Positions 1 to 8,566 of a DNA stretch of 45,161 nucleotides are shown in pieces. Where the stretch lies: positions 1 to 45,161 of the forward strand of contig JAHEBO010000007.1 of NCBI GenBank assembly GCA_024642215.1, in the 5' to 3' direction. The notes beneath the pieces were generated by a model. That model had not been told where the DNA came from. It did not search any database and saw only the letters and a list, made by a program, of their open reading frames with translations. Every line of letters begins with the position of its first letter. The first letter of the stretch is position 1. Both the position numbers and the translations under genes were made by a program. The DNA comes from Limnohabitans sp. Its GTDB lineage: Bacteria; Pseudomonadota; Gammaproteobacteria; Burkholderiales; Burkholderiaceae_C.

Positions 1-892
<892 letters not shown>

Positions 893-920
893 TTATGTTT
901 TGGGGTTTGAACTCTGGAAC

Positions 921-945
921 AAAAAAGCCCCGACTTGGCGGGGCT
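921..945 (-). terminator. Intrinsic terminator after rpmA
   Basis: Read leftward, this is a 7-bp GC-rich stem (AGCCCCG / CGGGGCT) with a 6-base loop, followed directly by a run of T. It sits 24 bases past the rpmA stop codon and 41 bases before the obgE start. It probably ends or attenuates rplU-rpmA transcription before obgE. Confidence 0.85.
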
Positions 946-968
946 CTTTGCGCAAAGGCTCACGCTGT

Positions 969-1226
969 TTAAGCAGCAGTGATGTTCACCATTTGCTTGT
1001 TCAGAGCACCCTTTGTGCCGAACGACACGTGGCCGTCAACCAAAGCGAACAATGTGTGATCTTTGCCGATGCCGACATTGGTGCCAGCGTGGAACTTGGT
1101 GCCACGTTGACGAACAATGATGGAGCCAGCGCTGATGAGTTCACCACCGAAAGCTTTCACACCGAGCATTTTGGGCTTTGAATCGCGCCCGTTTCGCGTA
1201 GAGCCGCCGCCTTTTTTCTGTGCCAT
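969..1226 (-). CDS. rpmA: 50S ribosomal protein L27
   Basis: This 85-residue protein matches bacterial L27 in full. It begins [16 protein letters not shown], the flexible N-terminal arm that reaches the peptidyl-transferase centre, and continues with GVKAFGGE and the basic [13 protein letters not shown] segment typical of the family. There is no N-terminal extension needing cleavage, unlike Firmicutes L27. It lies 12 bases downstream of rplU, so the two are almost certainly co-transcribed. A strong terminator follows. Confidence 0.98.
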   Translation of the reverse strand: MAQKKGGGSTRNGRDSKPKMLGVKAFGGELISAGSIIVRQRGTKFHAGTNVGIGKDHTLFALVDGHVSFGTKGALNKQMVNITAA

Positions 1227-1238
1227 GACCTAAGCTCC

Positions 1239-1550
1239 TTAGCCTGCAATCGCACCGATTTGCAGTTCTGTGTACTGCTGGCGGTGACCTTGACGTTTTT
1301 GATAGTGCTTGCGACGGCGCATCTTGAAGATGTGCACTTTGTCGTGCTTGCCGTGTGCCAACACAGTGGCTTTAACAGTGGCGCCGGACACCAGGGGCGT
1401 GCCAACCTTCAGATCTGCGCCGTTGCCGACTGCCAGAACCTGGTCGATCACGATTTCCTGGCCCACGTCCGCAGCAATCTGTTCTACTTTAATTTTTTCG
1501 CCAGCAGCAACACGATACTGTTTGCCGCCGGTTTTTATGACCGCGTACAT
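1239..1550 (-). CDS. rplU: 50S ribosomal protein L21
   Basis: This is a full-length L21 (103 residues), a 23S rRNA-binding protein of the large subunit. It begins [20 protein letters not shown], the family signature, and ends with the basic [16 protein letters not shown] segment and the TELQIGAI motif. It is the first gene of the rplU-rpmA unit. A sigma70-type promoter lies upstream at 1620-1649, implying a leader of about 60 bases. The intergenic space is shared with the divergent ispB. Confidence 0.98.
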   Translation of the reverse strand: MYAVIKTGGKQYRVAAGEKIKVEQIAADVGQEIVIDQVLAVGNGADLKVGTPLVSGATVKATVLAHGKHDKVHIFKMRRRKHYQKRQGHRQQYTELQIGAIAG

Positions 1551-1619
1551 AATGACCTTTTTGATATTTTTTGATATCTGGAATGAAAGTTCCCTAGGAC
1601 GAACCCTAAGGAACCGCGG

Positions 1620-1649
1620 ATTTTAGCACGGACTTTTAGGACTTGCCAA
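1620..1649 (-). promoter_or_regulatory. Sigma70-type promoter for rplU-rpmA
   Basis: On the minus strand, TTGGCA (1649-1644) and TAAAAT (1625-1620) are separated by 18 bases. The -10 is preceded by TGC, an extended-type context. It points at rplU about 70 bases downstream. The call is from consensus match and position only. Confidence 0.65.
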
Positions 1650-1701
1650 GCCCCCCGTCAAGAAGTACGTTTCAGGGGCCCAAGCCAGCTTTTTCGCTCT
1701 C

Positions 1702-1707
1702 TATAAT
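1702..1707 (+). promoter_or_regulatory. Possible -10 element for ispB
   Basis: A perfect TATAAT lies about 100 bases upstream of the ispB start. No good -35 hexamer is found at 16-18 bases spacing, so this is only a possible promoter for the rightward gene. Confidence 0.35.
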
Positions 1708-1808
1708 CAGCTCGAACACTGATATTTCACCCAAAATCCAGGTCAAACCCAGAAAAATCCGGGAAATTTGGAATCCTGGCCCCTGACACCTTGTTGAGCT
1801 AAGCCATT

Positions 1809-2804
1809 TTGTCTACCACCGCGTCCACTGCATCTGCCTCTCCAGCCACCGCTTTGGCCTTGGTGGCCCAAGACATGGCCAAGGTCGACGAGGTCATCGC
1901 CGAAAGACTGAGCTCCGGCGTGCCTTTGGTGGGACAAGTGGCCCAGTACATCATTTCGGCTGGCGGCAAGCGCTTGCGACCTGTCATTTTGTTGCTCACT
2001 TGTGGCGCCTTGAATTACCAAGAGGCCCACAAATTCAGCATGGCTGCGGTGGTGGAGTTCATTCACACAGCCACGCTGCTGCACGACGACGTGGTGGACG
2101 AGTCCACGCTGCGCCGCGGCAGGCCTACTGCCAATGAAAATTTTGGCAACCCCGCCAGTGTATTGGTGGGCGACTTTCTGTATTCCCGCGCATTTCAAAT
2201 GATGGTCGACGCCGGCAGCATGCGCATCATGCAAGTCTTGGCCGACGCCACCAATGTGATCGCAGAAGGCGAAGTGCTTCAATTGATGAACATGCACGAC
2301 GCCTCCTTGGACGAAGAAGCGTATTTGCGCGTGATTCGCTCCAAAACCGCCAAGCTGTTTGAAGCCAGCTCCCGTTTGGCCGCCATTTTGGCCAAAACAT
2401 CGCCCGAGCTGGAAGAAGCCTGCGCCGAATACGGTCAAGCCCTTGGCACAGCCTTCCAAGTCATTGATGACGTGTTGGACTATGAAGGCAATGCCGCAGA
2501 AATGGGCAAAAATCTGGGCGATGACCTGCGCGAAGGCAAAGCCACCTTGCCACTCATTTTGGCCATGCAGCGCGGCACACCCGCACAAAAAGAACTGATT
2601 CAAAAAGCCATAGAAACCGGCTCAGTTGATCAACTGAGTCAAGTCATTGCCATCGTTCGCGAAACAGGCGCCTTGGATGGCAGTCGCCAAGCCGCCATGG
2701 CTGAAGCACAGCGCGCCATCAATGCAGCGCAACATTTGACAAATGGTCCTTACAAAGAAGCGCTGATAGCGCTGGCCTCTCAACTGCTGGTGCGCAGAAC
2801 CTAA
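1809..2804 (+). CDS. ispB: Polyprenyl (octaprenyl) diphosphate synthase
   Basis: This trans-isoprenyl diphosphate synthase makes the long side chain of ubiquinone from FPP and IPP. The 331-residue protein has both aspartate-rich metal-binding motifs: DDVVD at about residues 93-97 and DDVLD at about 220-224. GGKRLRP at about 52-58 is the IPP-binding region. The assigned start is a TTG without a strong ribosome-binding site. It is preferred because the N-terminal helix before the in-frame Met at about residue 23 looks family-like. Chain length (octa- versus nonaprenyl) cannot be read from sequence, although Q8 is usual in this group. It is divergent from rplU, the standard proteobacterial arrangement. 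Confidence 0.93.
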   Translation: MSTTASTASASPATALALVAQDMAKVDEVIAERLSSGVPLVGQVAQYIISAGGKRLRPVILLLTCGALNYQEAHKFSMAAVVEFIHTATLLHDDVVDESTLRRGRPTANENFGNPASVLVGDFLYSRAFQMMVDAGSMRIMQVLADATNVIAEGEVLQLMNMHDASLDEEAYLRVIRSKTAKLFEASSRLAAILAKTSPELEEACAEYGQALGTAFQVIDDVLDYEGNAAEMGKNLGDDLREGKATLPLILAMQRGTPAQKELIQKAIETGSVDQLSQVIAIVRETGALDGSRQAAMAEAQRAINAAQHLTNGPYKEALIALASQLLVRRT

Positions 2805-2819
2805 GCCCATCGTGCTGGC

Positions 2820-3857
2820 TTAGGGCTTTACTTCACGCAAGAGGCGCATGCCCAGCAGTGTGTAGCGACTGTCCGGGGCATTGATGTTGCGATAACTGCA
2901 GCGCGCATAAATGGGCCAAGTGTGCCAAGACCCACCCCTTCGAACTTTCAGATGCCCGGCGTCGGGGCCCAGTGGATCCGTGGCTGGTGAAGTTTTGTAA
3001 TAGCTTTCTTCATAGTGATCGCTGACCCACTCCCAAGCGTTGCCCACCATGTCGTGCAAACCAAAGGCATTGGGTGGAAAACTGGCCACGGGTGAAGTGA
3101 ACGCATAGCCATCGTTGCCCGGTAGCGCTTTGTCTTGCCAACGCTGCCAATGCGGCGTCGCGGATGCATCAAATAGATTGGCCCACTTCGTCAATGACTG
3201 TGGGTCGTTGCCGTGTGGGTAACGCGTTTGTGTGCCTGCTTTACAAGCGTACTCCCACTCGGCTTCAGTGGGCAGTCGATACGTCACGCCTTCTTTTTGT
3301 GTAAGCCAGTTGGCCATGGCCATGGCATCGTGCCACGTGACGTTAACCACAGGATGGTGGTCAGCTTGATCAAATCCAGGCGTTTTCCAACTGTAGGCAG
3401 GATCTCTGCCCGCAAATGCATCGGCTTTTTCGGGTCGATGGCGATCGTGACTGACGCTGTAGCCATAGCCCCCCGTTTTGTCACGAATAGACTCGGGAAT
3501 GTAGCCTGAGAGGGATAAGAATTTTTCAAACTGCGCGCGTGTGACCTCTGTCTTACCGAGATCAAACGCGCGAGAAATTTTGACGCGATGCAAAGGCATT
3601 TCGTCAGACAACTCGTCCAAACGTTTGACTTCTAACTGAGGAAAATCCCTTTGCAATGATGCGACTGTTTCGTCGCTTCCCATCATGAATTCGCCAGCAG
3701 GAACGCGTACGAATTCCATGCCCAATGAATTCACACTGACCAGCCTCACAGGCGATTGAGTGGCTTGTGCAAACACCCTCATTGGCACACCACCTGCAAG
3801 GCCCGTTGACACCATCAAGGACAGCAAAGCTGGCAACAAGGGCGGCTTGAAATTCAT
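2820..3857 (-). CDS. Secreted SUMF1/formylglycine-generating-enzyme-domain protein
   Basis: This 345-residue protein has a Sec-type signal peptide (MNFKPPLLPALLSLMV, ending near VFAQA) followed by a SUMF1 fold: VRVPAGEFMMGSDE, ...LPTEAEWEYACKAGT..., GLHDMVGNAWEWVSD, RRGGSWHTWP and a final LLGMRLLRE. Only one cysteine is present in the region that carries the two catalytic cysteines of true formylglycine-generating enzymes. The first of the pair is replaced, so classical sulfatase activation is doubtful. The start at 3857 was chosen over a longer frame because it follows the dehydratase with an ATGA overlap and begins the signal peptide. Its substrate or partner is unknown, and no sulfatase is nearby. 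Confidence 0.85.
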   Translation of the reverse strand: MNFKPPLLPALLSLMVSTGLAGGVPMRVFAQATQSPVRLVSVNSLGMEFVRVPAGEFMMGSDETVASLQRDFPQLEVKRLDELSDEMPLHRVKISRAFDLGKTEVTRAQFEKFLSLSGYIPESIRDKTGGYGYSVSHDRHRPEKADAFAGRDPAYSWKTPGFDQADHHPVVNVTWHDAMAMANWLTQKEGVTYRLPTEAEWEYACKAGTQTRYPHGNDPQSLTKWANLFDASATPHWQRWQDKALPGNDGYAFTSPVASFPPNAFGLHDMVGNAWEWVSDHYEESYYKTSPATDPLGPDAGHLKVRRGGSWHTWPIYARCSYRNINAPDSRYTLLGMRLLREVKP

Positions 3858-4825
3858 AGCGATGACGTCAGTAATTGGGCGAATCTGGCCAAATCGACAT
3901 TGCCACCACTGATGATGACACCGACTCTTTGGCCCTTTAAACTTGATGCCGCTTGAATGGCGGCCGCCAAAGACAAGCAACCTGTGGGCTCAACCACCAT
4001 CTTCATGCGCTCAGCGTAAAAGCGCATGGCCTCAATCAACTGCGCATCGGTGACGGTGTGAATGTCATCGACCAAGGCTTTGATGATTTCAAAAGTGATG
4101 GCGCCCACCATCGGTGTTTGCGCACCATCGGCAATGGTGACGGGGGTTGGAATTTTGACGCGTTCACCTTTGCGAAAAGACTGCTGCGTGTCGTTGCCCG
4201 CTTCAGGTTCTACCCCATAAATTTTGCACAGTGGCGATCGTGCTCTGGCTGCCAAGGCGCTGCCACTGAGCAAACCACCGCCCCCTAAACAGACAAACAA
4301 GGCATCGAGGTCGCCCACTTCGTCAAACAACTCCAAAGCGGCTGTTCCCTGCCCTGCCAATACATCGGCATGGTCAAACGGTGGGATGAAGGTGAGGCCT
4401 TTTTCTTGCGCCAATTGCATTGCTTTGGCGCTGGCATCTTCTGAATAGCGATCGTAGCCAATGACCTTAGCGCCATAGCCTTGGGTGGCCGCCAATTTGG
4501 CAGGCGACGCATCATGCGGCATGAAGAGGGTCGCTGGAATGTTCAAGATGCGCGCAGACAAGGCCACGGCTTGCGCATGATTGCCCGACGAATAAGCCAC
4601 CACACCCGCTTGGCGCTGCGCCGCGTTTAATTTGGCCAAGGCATTGAAACCACCCCGAAACTTAAAGGCACCCATGCGTTGAAAGTTTTCACACTTGATA
4701 AAAACCTGCGCATGCAGTTGTTCATTCAAGGTGGTGGACTGCAGCACAGGCGTCTTATGTGCAATGCCTTTGAGCCGCGCAGCGGCTGCAAGAACATCAT
4801 CAAAGGTAGGCAGAGCTTGCAGCAT
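3854..4825 (-). CDS. PLP-dependent threonine/serine (or threo-3-hydroxyaspartate) dehydratase
   Basis: This is a fold-type II PLP enzyme of 323 residues in the serine racemase / threonine ammonia-lyase group. The PLP lysine is K55 in GAFKFRGG. SSGNHAQ binds the substrate carboxylate, and the glycine loop CLGGGGLLSG holds the phosphate. The C-terminus has no ACT regulatory domain, unlike biosynthetic IlvA, and ISGGNVD closes the catalytic domain. The likely reaction is deamination of a hydroxy-amino acid; threo-3-hydroxyaspartate, serine or threonine are all possible. It is the first gene of a two-gene unit with the SUMF1 protein and is divergent from the molybdenum hydroxylase genes. An FNR-type box lies in the shared upstream region. 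Confidence 0.88.
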   Translation of the reverse strand: MLQALPTFDDVLAAAARLKGIAHKTPVLQSTTLNEQLHAQVFIKCENFQRMGAFKFRGGFNALAKLNAAQRQAGVVAYSSGNHAQAVALSARILNIPATLFMPHDASPAKLAATQGYGAKVIGYDRYSEDASAKAMQLAQEKGLTFIPPFDHADVLAGQGTAALELFDEVGDLDALFVCLGGGGLLSGSALAARARSPLCKIYGVEPEAGNDTQQSFRKGERVKIPTPVTIADGAQTPMVGAITFEIIKALVDDIHTVTDAQLIEAMRFYAERMKMVVEPTGCLSLAAAIQAASSLKGQRVGVIISGGNVDLARFAQLLTSSL

Positions 4826-4866
4826 GAGTTTTACTCTCTTGAACCAAAAATTAATATTGTTTAAGC

Positions 4867-4880
4867 TTGATTTACATCAA
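4867..4880. promoter_or_regulatory. FNR/ANR/Crp-family operator (perfect TTGAT-N4-ATCAA)
   Basis: TTGATTTACATCAA matches the FNR-family consensus exactly on both half-sites. It lies in the 69-base divergent region, 42 bases from the dehydratase start and 15 bases before the start of the iron-sulfur subunit. A TAATAT that could serve as a -10 lies just to its left. The box would then sit at or after that rightward start site, suggesting repression of that gene. Regulation is inferred; only the motif is seen. Confidence 0.6.
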
Positions 4881-4894
4881 ATCGAGGAGACTTT

Positions 4895-5350
4895 GTGATC
4901 AGTTTCAAACTCAATGGTAAACCGACTCAGTCGAATGCCGATCAGTCAGAACCCTTGCTGCACATTTTGGCCAATGACTTGGGGGTCAATGGCCCCAAGT
5001 TTGGCTGCGGCTTGGCGCAATGTGGCGCCTGCACTGTTTTGGTCAACGGCGACCCCATGCGCAGTTGCGTGGCCCCCGTCTCTTCGGTTGAAGGCCGCTC
5101 CGTTGTCACACTGTCTGGATTGACGGCCAATGGCCAACCCAGCAAATTACAACAAGCTTTTATTCATGAGCAAGCTGCGCAATGCGGTTACTGCACTTCA
5201 GGAATGATCATGCAAGCCCAGTCTTTGTTAGACCGCAACCCCAAACCCACAGAGTCTGAGGTCAGAACCGCACTGGATGGCAACCTTTGCCGCTGCGGCG
5301 CCCATCACAGAATCGTTCGCGCCGTCATGCGTGCGGCCCAAGGAGTTTGA
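4895..5350 (+). CDS. iorA: [2Fe-2S] subunit of molybdenum hydroxylase (isoquinoline 1-oxidoreductase alpha type)
   Basis: This 151-residue electron-transfer subunit of the xanthine oxidase family carries two [2Fe-2S] clusters. The N-terminal ferredoxin-type motif is CGCGLAQCGAC. The second, helical cluster motif is CGYCTSGM followed by NLCRCGAH. It passes electrons from the molybdenum cofactor in the large subunit. The GTG start at 4895 is supported by a strong GAGGAGA ribosome-binding site a few bases upstream. The large subunit starts 1 base after its stop, so the two are translationally coupled. The actual substrate is unknown, and the ior name rests on subunit architecture only. Confidence 0.85.
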   Translation: MISFKLNGKPTQSNADQSEPLLHILANDLGVNGPKFGCGLAQCGACTVLVNGDPMRSCVAPVSSVEGRSVVTLSGLTANGQPSKLQQAFIHEQAAQCGYCTSGMIMQAQSLLDRNPKPTESEVRTALDGNLCRCGAHHRIVRAVMRAAQGV

Positions 5351-5351
5351 G

Positions 5352-7595
5352 ATGCATCACACCCAAACTTCGCGCCGTCAATTTCTCCAATCAGCTGGTG
5401 CACTGACCTTGAGTTTTGGCATCCCCTTGATGGATGTCCATTCGCAGTCCGCTGTTGCCCCAGACAAACCCAGGCTGGCGGGTGACTTGCACATTCACAG
5501 AAAACTCAATGCTTGGATTCGGATTGACAGCGCCACCCAAATGGTGGAATTGCGCATTGGCAAAGTAGAACTTGGCCAAGGTATCTTGACCGCTGTATCG
5601 CAAGTGTGCGCCGAAGAATTAGATGTCGACTTTGCCAAGATCAAGCTCATTTCGGGCGATACGGCCTTGGTCCCCGACGAGGGCGTCACGGCAGGCTCTT
5701 TTTCAATGCCCTACTGCGCAACAGCGGTCCAAGCAGCGGCAGCAGAAGTGCGCGCCATTTTGCTGAACTTGGCCGAAGCCAAACTGGGTCAACCCGCGCT
5801 TCAAATGAAAGTGCAAAACGGTGTTATCCGTGCCGGCAATGGTGCCCAAACAAACTATTGGGAATTGGTCATCGGCGAATCGCTCAATCGAGAAGCAACT
5901 GGTCTGGTTAAACCCAAGCCCATCAGCGAGCATCGCTACGTAGGGCGCTCCGTTCCAAGACCTGACATTCAAGCCAAAGTGATGGGCGAGGCTATTTTTG
6001 TTCAAGAACAAAGGCCCAAGGGCATGTTGTTTGGTCAGATTGTGCGTCCGCCAAACCATGGCGCCAGATTGCAATCGGCCAACCTCAGTCGCATCGAAAA
6101 AATGCCCGGCGTGGTCAAGGTGGTTCGCAACGGCAGTTTTTTAGGTGTCATTGCAAAACGCGAAGCACAGGCCCAAGCAGCTGCGCAAGCGCTTCAAAGC
6201 GTTTGTGAATGGCAAGTTCCCCACACCTTGCCCAAAACGCAGGAAATGCAAACTTGGTTGTTGCAAACCAAGCCGGATGTGGTCATTCCAACCAAAAAAC
6301 AGGCCAGAGCAAACACCGGCAGTGCCACAACAGCCGTCGCCCGCGTTTTAGAAGCCCAGTACTACCGGCCTTATCACATGCATGGCTCTATTGGCACCTC
6401 CGCGGCCATGGCCACCCTTGGAGAGGATGGCGTGTTGACCGTGCAAACCCACAGTCAATCTGTTTTTCAAACGGGCGAAGCCATTGCCAAAATGTTGAAC
6501 CTTCCCAAGGAAAAAGTTCGCATGCAGCACGTACAGGGCTCGGGCTGTTATGGCCACAACATGGCCGATGATGCGGCGGCAGACGCGGCTCTGTTGGCCA
6601 TGCAAGTGCCTGGACAATCTGTTCGATTGCAATATTCCCGAGAACAAGAACACGCCTGGGAACCTTACGGCTCTGCGATGGTCATGAAAACCAAGGCCAG
6701 CCTTGACGCACAAGGCAATGTGCTCGATTGGGACTTTACTTTGTGGTCTACCCCGCATGGCACAAGGCCCAGTGGTCAGCCTGGCAATTTGTTGTCGGCG
6801 GCTTACCTTGAAAAGCCCTTTGCAATGCCCAAGCCCACCAACGGTGGTGGCCCCAACTACGCTGCAGACCGAAACGCCATTGCCCTGTATGACTTTCCTG
6901 GCCACAACGTCACCACAAACTTCATCACAGAAATGCCCTTGCGCGTTTCATCAACCCGCGGACTTGGGGCTTATGCCAATATTTTTGCCATTGAGTCGTT
7001 CATCGACGAGCTAGCCCATGCAACAGGCGCAGACCCGGTCGATTACAGATTGCGATTTTTGAAAGACGAGCGTGCAAGAGATGCCATCGTAAAAGCTGCC
7101 GAGAAATTTGGTTGGTCACAGTGGCGGAAAACACCTGGACGAGGCCGCGGCATTGGTTTCGCAAAATACAAAAACATTGCAGGCTACTGTGCTGTGGCCT
7201 TGGAAGTGGAGGTCAATCGACAAAATGGTCGAATTCGCGTTTTGCGCGCAGTGGCCAGTGCCGACTGCGGTCACATGGTGAATCCAGATGGTGTCAGCAA
7301 TCAAATTGAAGGCGGTTTGATTCAGTCGCTGTCTTGGACACTCAAAGAGGAAGTTCAAATGGACAACACCCGCGTCTTGTCGCGCGATTGGAACAGTTAT
7401 CCGATTTTGACCTTCTCGGAAGTGCCACCCGTTGAGGTTGTTTTGATTGACCGTCCTGGACAGCCATTTTTGGGCACAGGCGAAGCCTCTCAAGGACCCA
7501 CTGGCGCCGCATTGGCCAATGCGGTGTTTGATGCCACAGGTGTGCGATTTAGAACGCTGCCCTTGACACCCGATCGGGTGTTGCAGGCTTTGTGA
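5352..7595 (+). CDS. iorB: Molybdopterin-binding large subunit, isoquinoline 1-oxidoreductase beta type, Tat-exported
   Basis: This 747-residue catalytic subunit belongs to the aldehyde oxidase/xanthine dehydrogenase family, IorB branch. The N-terminus has a twin-arginine signal (SRRQFLQSAGALTL), so the folded, cofactor-loaded enzyme is probably exported to the periplasm. Family features include VELGQGILTAVSQ, a region around GSGCYGHNMADDAA, and a C-terminal GTGEASQGPTGAALANA containing the glutamate expected to act as base. The start at 5352 is chosen for the AAGGAG upstream and the Tat signal. A longer frame back to 5277 overlaps iorA and is rejected. No cytochrome subunit or XdhC-like maturation factor follows, so electron acceptor and maturation genes must lie elsewhere. 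It probably oxidises an aldehyde or N-heterocycle. Confidence 0.88.
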   Translation: MHHTQTSRRQFLQSAGALTLSFGIPLMDVHSQSAVAPDKPRLAGDLHIHRKLNAWIRIDSATQMVELRIGKVELGQGILTAVSQVCAEELDVDFAKIKLISGDTALVPDEGVTAGSFSMPYCATAVQAAAAEVRAILLNLAEAKLGQPALQMKVQNGVIRAGNGAQTNYWELVIGESLNREATGLVKPKPISEHRYVGRSVPRPDIQAKVMGEAIFVQEQRPKGMLFGQIVRPPNHGARLQSANLSRIEKMPGVVKVVRNGSFLGVIAKREAQAQAAAQALQSVCEWQVPHTLPKTQEMQTWLLQTKPDVVIPTKKQARANTGSATTAVARVLEAQYYRPYHMHGSIGTSAAMATLGEDGVLTVQTHSQSVFQTGEAIAKMLNLPKEKVRMQHVQGSGCYGHNMADDAAADAALLAMQVPGQSVRLQYSREQEHAWEPYGSAMVMKTKASLDAQGNVLDWDFTLWSTPHGTRPSGQPGNLLSAAYLEKPFAMPKPTNGGGPNYAADRNAIALYDFPGHNVTTNFITEMPLRVSSTRGLGAYANIFAIESFIDELAHATGADPVDYRLRFLKDERARDAIVKAAEKFGWSQWRKTPGRGRGIGFAKYKNIAGYCAVALEVEVNRQNGRIRVLRAVASADCGHMVNPDGVSNQIEGGLIQSLSWTLKEEVQMDNTRVLSRDWNSYPILTFSEVPPVEVVLIDRPGQPFLGTGEASQGPTGAALANAVFDATGVRFRTLPLTPDRVLQAL

Positions 7596-7600
7596 TTTGC

Positions 7601-7622
7601 AGGTGCCGCAATTGCGGCACCT
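7601..7622. terminator. 22-bp perfect palindrome between convergent genes
   Basis: AGGTGCCGC and GCGGCACCT form a perfect 9-bp stem around AATT, just after the iorB stop and 6 bases before the stop of the facing gene. Its position suggests a bidirectional terminator. There is no clear T run on either side. Confidence 0.6.
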
Positions 7623-7627
7623 GGATC

Positions 7628-7969
7628 TTAGGATCGGATGGCGGAAGTCATGAGCTTACCGAGCTTGTCAAAATAATCGATGCTCATTTGCGTGGGCACT
7701 AAAAATTTGATCTTTTGATTTTGCTCGGTTTGCATCACTTGGATCAGGCCGGCCTTTAACAAGACAGCTATTCGGCGATGAATGGTGGCAGGGCTGGCGA
7801 TGTCGCTCAACTCCATGGTTTGGGTCACCACCAAAGGCTGACCTTGGGCGCTTCGAATGGCAATGATTTCCAGCAATTTCTTGCCCACATCGTCGATGCC
7901 AGAGAGGTCAATGCTTGATTTTCGCAAGGCTTCAGCCAACACCAAATAGCGCAGGTAAATTTGTTTCAT
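7628..7969 (-). CDS. Small winged-helix (MarR-like) DNA-binding protein
   Basis: This 113-residue protein appears to be a single winged helix-turn-helix domain. A helical N-terminus is followed by the segment MELSDIASPATIHRRIAVLLKAGLI (about residues 53-76), in which SPATIHRRIAVLLKAGL is the recognition helix and QNQKIKFLVPT the wing. This resembles MarR/ArsR-type regulators but lacks the flanking dimer helices of a full MarR, so exact family is uncertain. It lies 42 bases downstream of the membrane-protein gene on the same strand and could belong to that unit. Its targets are unknown. Confidence 0.65.
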   Translation of the reverse strand: MKQIYLRYLVLAEALRKSSIDLSGIDDVGKKLLEIIAIRSAQGQPLVVTQTMELSDIASPATIHRRIAVLLKAGLIQVMQTEQNQKIKFLVPTQMSIDYFDKLGKLMTSAIRS

Positions 7970-8011
7970 GATGAATGGCTCTGGTTGTAAGGTGCGTTGA
8001 CTGAAATGGAC

Positions 8012-8566
8012 TCAAGAATCCAAACCGGATTTGGACTTTGCAGCACCCTGAATCAACAGCTTGAAAACCATCAAGACAAGCAAAGTGCCCACCCAATTGC
8101 TCAATGCCATGACACCTAGGCTGAACGCAAAGTTCTCAGTTAACCCCTGCGCATAAAACCATATTTGATGCAAAAGCGCGCTAAGCGTAGCGAAAAGAAG
8201 AGATATTTTCAACAGGGTTTGAGGGGAGACAACTTTGAACTCATGGTCCAAGTGCAAAAACTTCACACTCAACATTCTGGCGAGCCAGGGGGACAGGCCC
8301 GCCACACAACCTGTGATGAAGGCGAATTCCAGCCCTAAGTCGGGGTGATCTTGAAAATTCCAAAGCATGCCGCCCACCGCAATGCCCATGGCACCAAACT
8401 CCAATGCCAGCAACACCAAAATGAAGCGAATGCCACTTGGAAAAAAAACCCAATGCACGTCAAATGAAAACTCTGTCTCGCCCCAGAGCAGTTCGTTCAT
8501 CCAAAGAGACAAGTAATACAAAGAAGCCGCAACACCAATGATCAGCAGTTTCTTGATGTCCTTCAT
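8012..8566 (-). CDS. Multi-pass membrane protein of unknown function
   Basis: The protein has 184 residues with five or six predicted membrane segments. They are near LLIIGVAASLYYLSLW, the region around RFILVLLALEFGAMGIAVGG, FAFITGCVAGLSPW, ISLLFATLSALLHQIW and GVMALSNWVGTLLVLMVFKL. The arrangement recalls MASE1-like sensory membrane domains, but no output domain is attached. The start at 8566 is chosen because it overlaps the upstream gene stop by ATGA and begins MKDIKKLL; the longer frame runs inside that gene. Tight coupling implies a shared function with the papain-like protein. The role is unknown. Confidence 0.7.
   Translation of the reverse strand: MKDIKKLLIIGVAASLYYLSLWMNELLWGETEFSFDVHWVFFPSGIRFILVLLALEFGAMGIAVGGMLWNFQDHPDLGLEFAFITGCVAGLSPWLARMLSVKFLHLDHEFKVVSPQTLLKISLLFATLSALLHQIWFYAQGLTENFAFSLGVMALSNWVGTLLVLMVFKLLIQGAAKSKSGLDS

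Noticed and set aside
1743..2603. Long minus-strand open frame (286 codons) opposite ispB
   Set aside because: It is the antisense shadow of a confidently identified gene, with histidine/glycine-rich composition and no family features.
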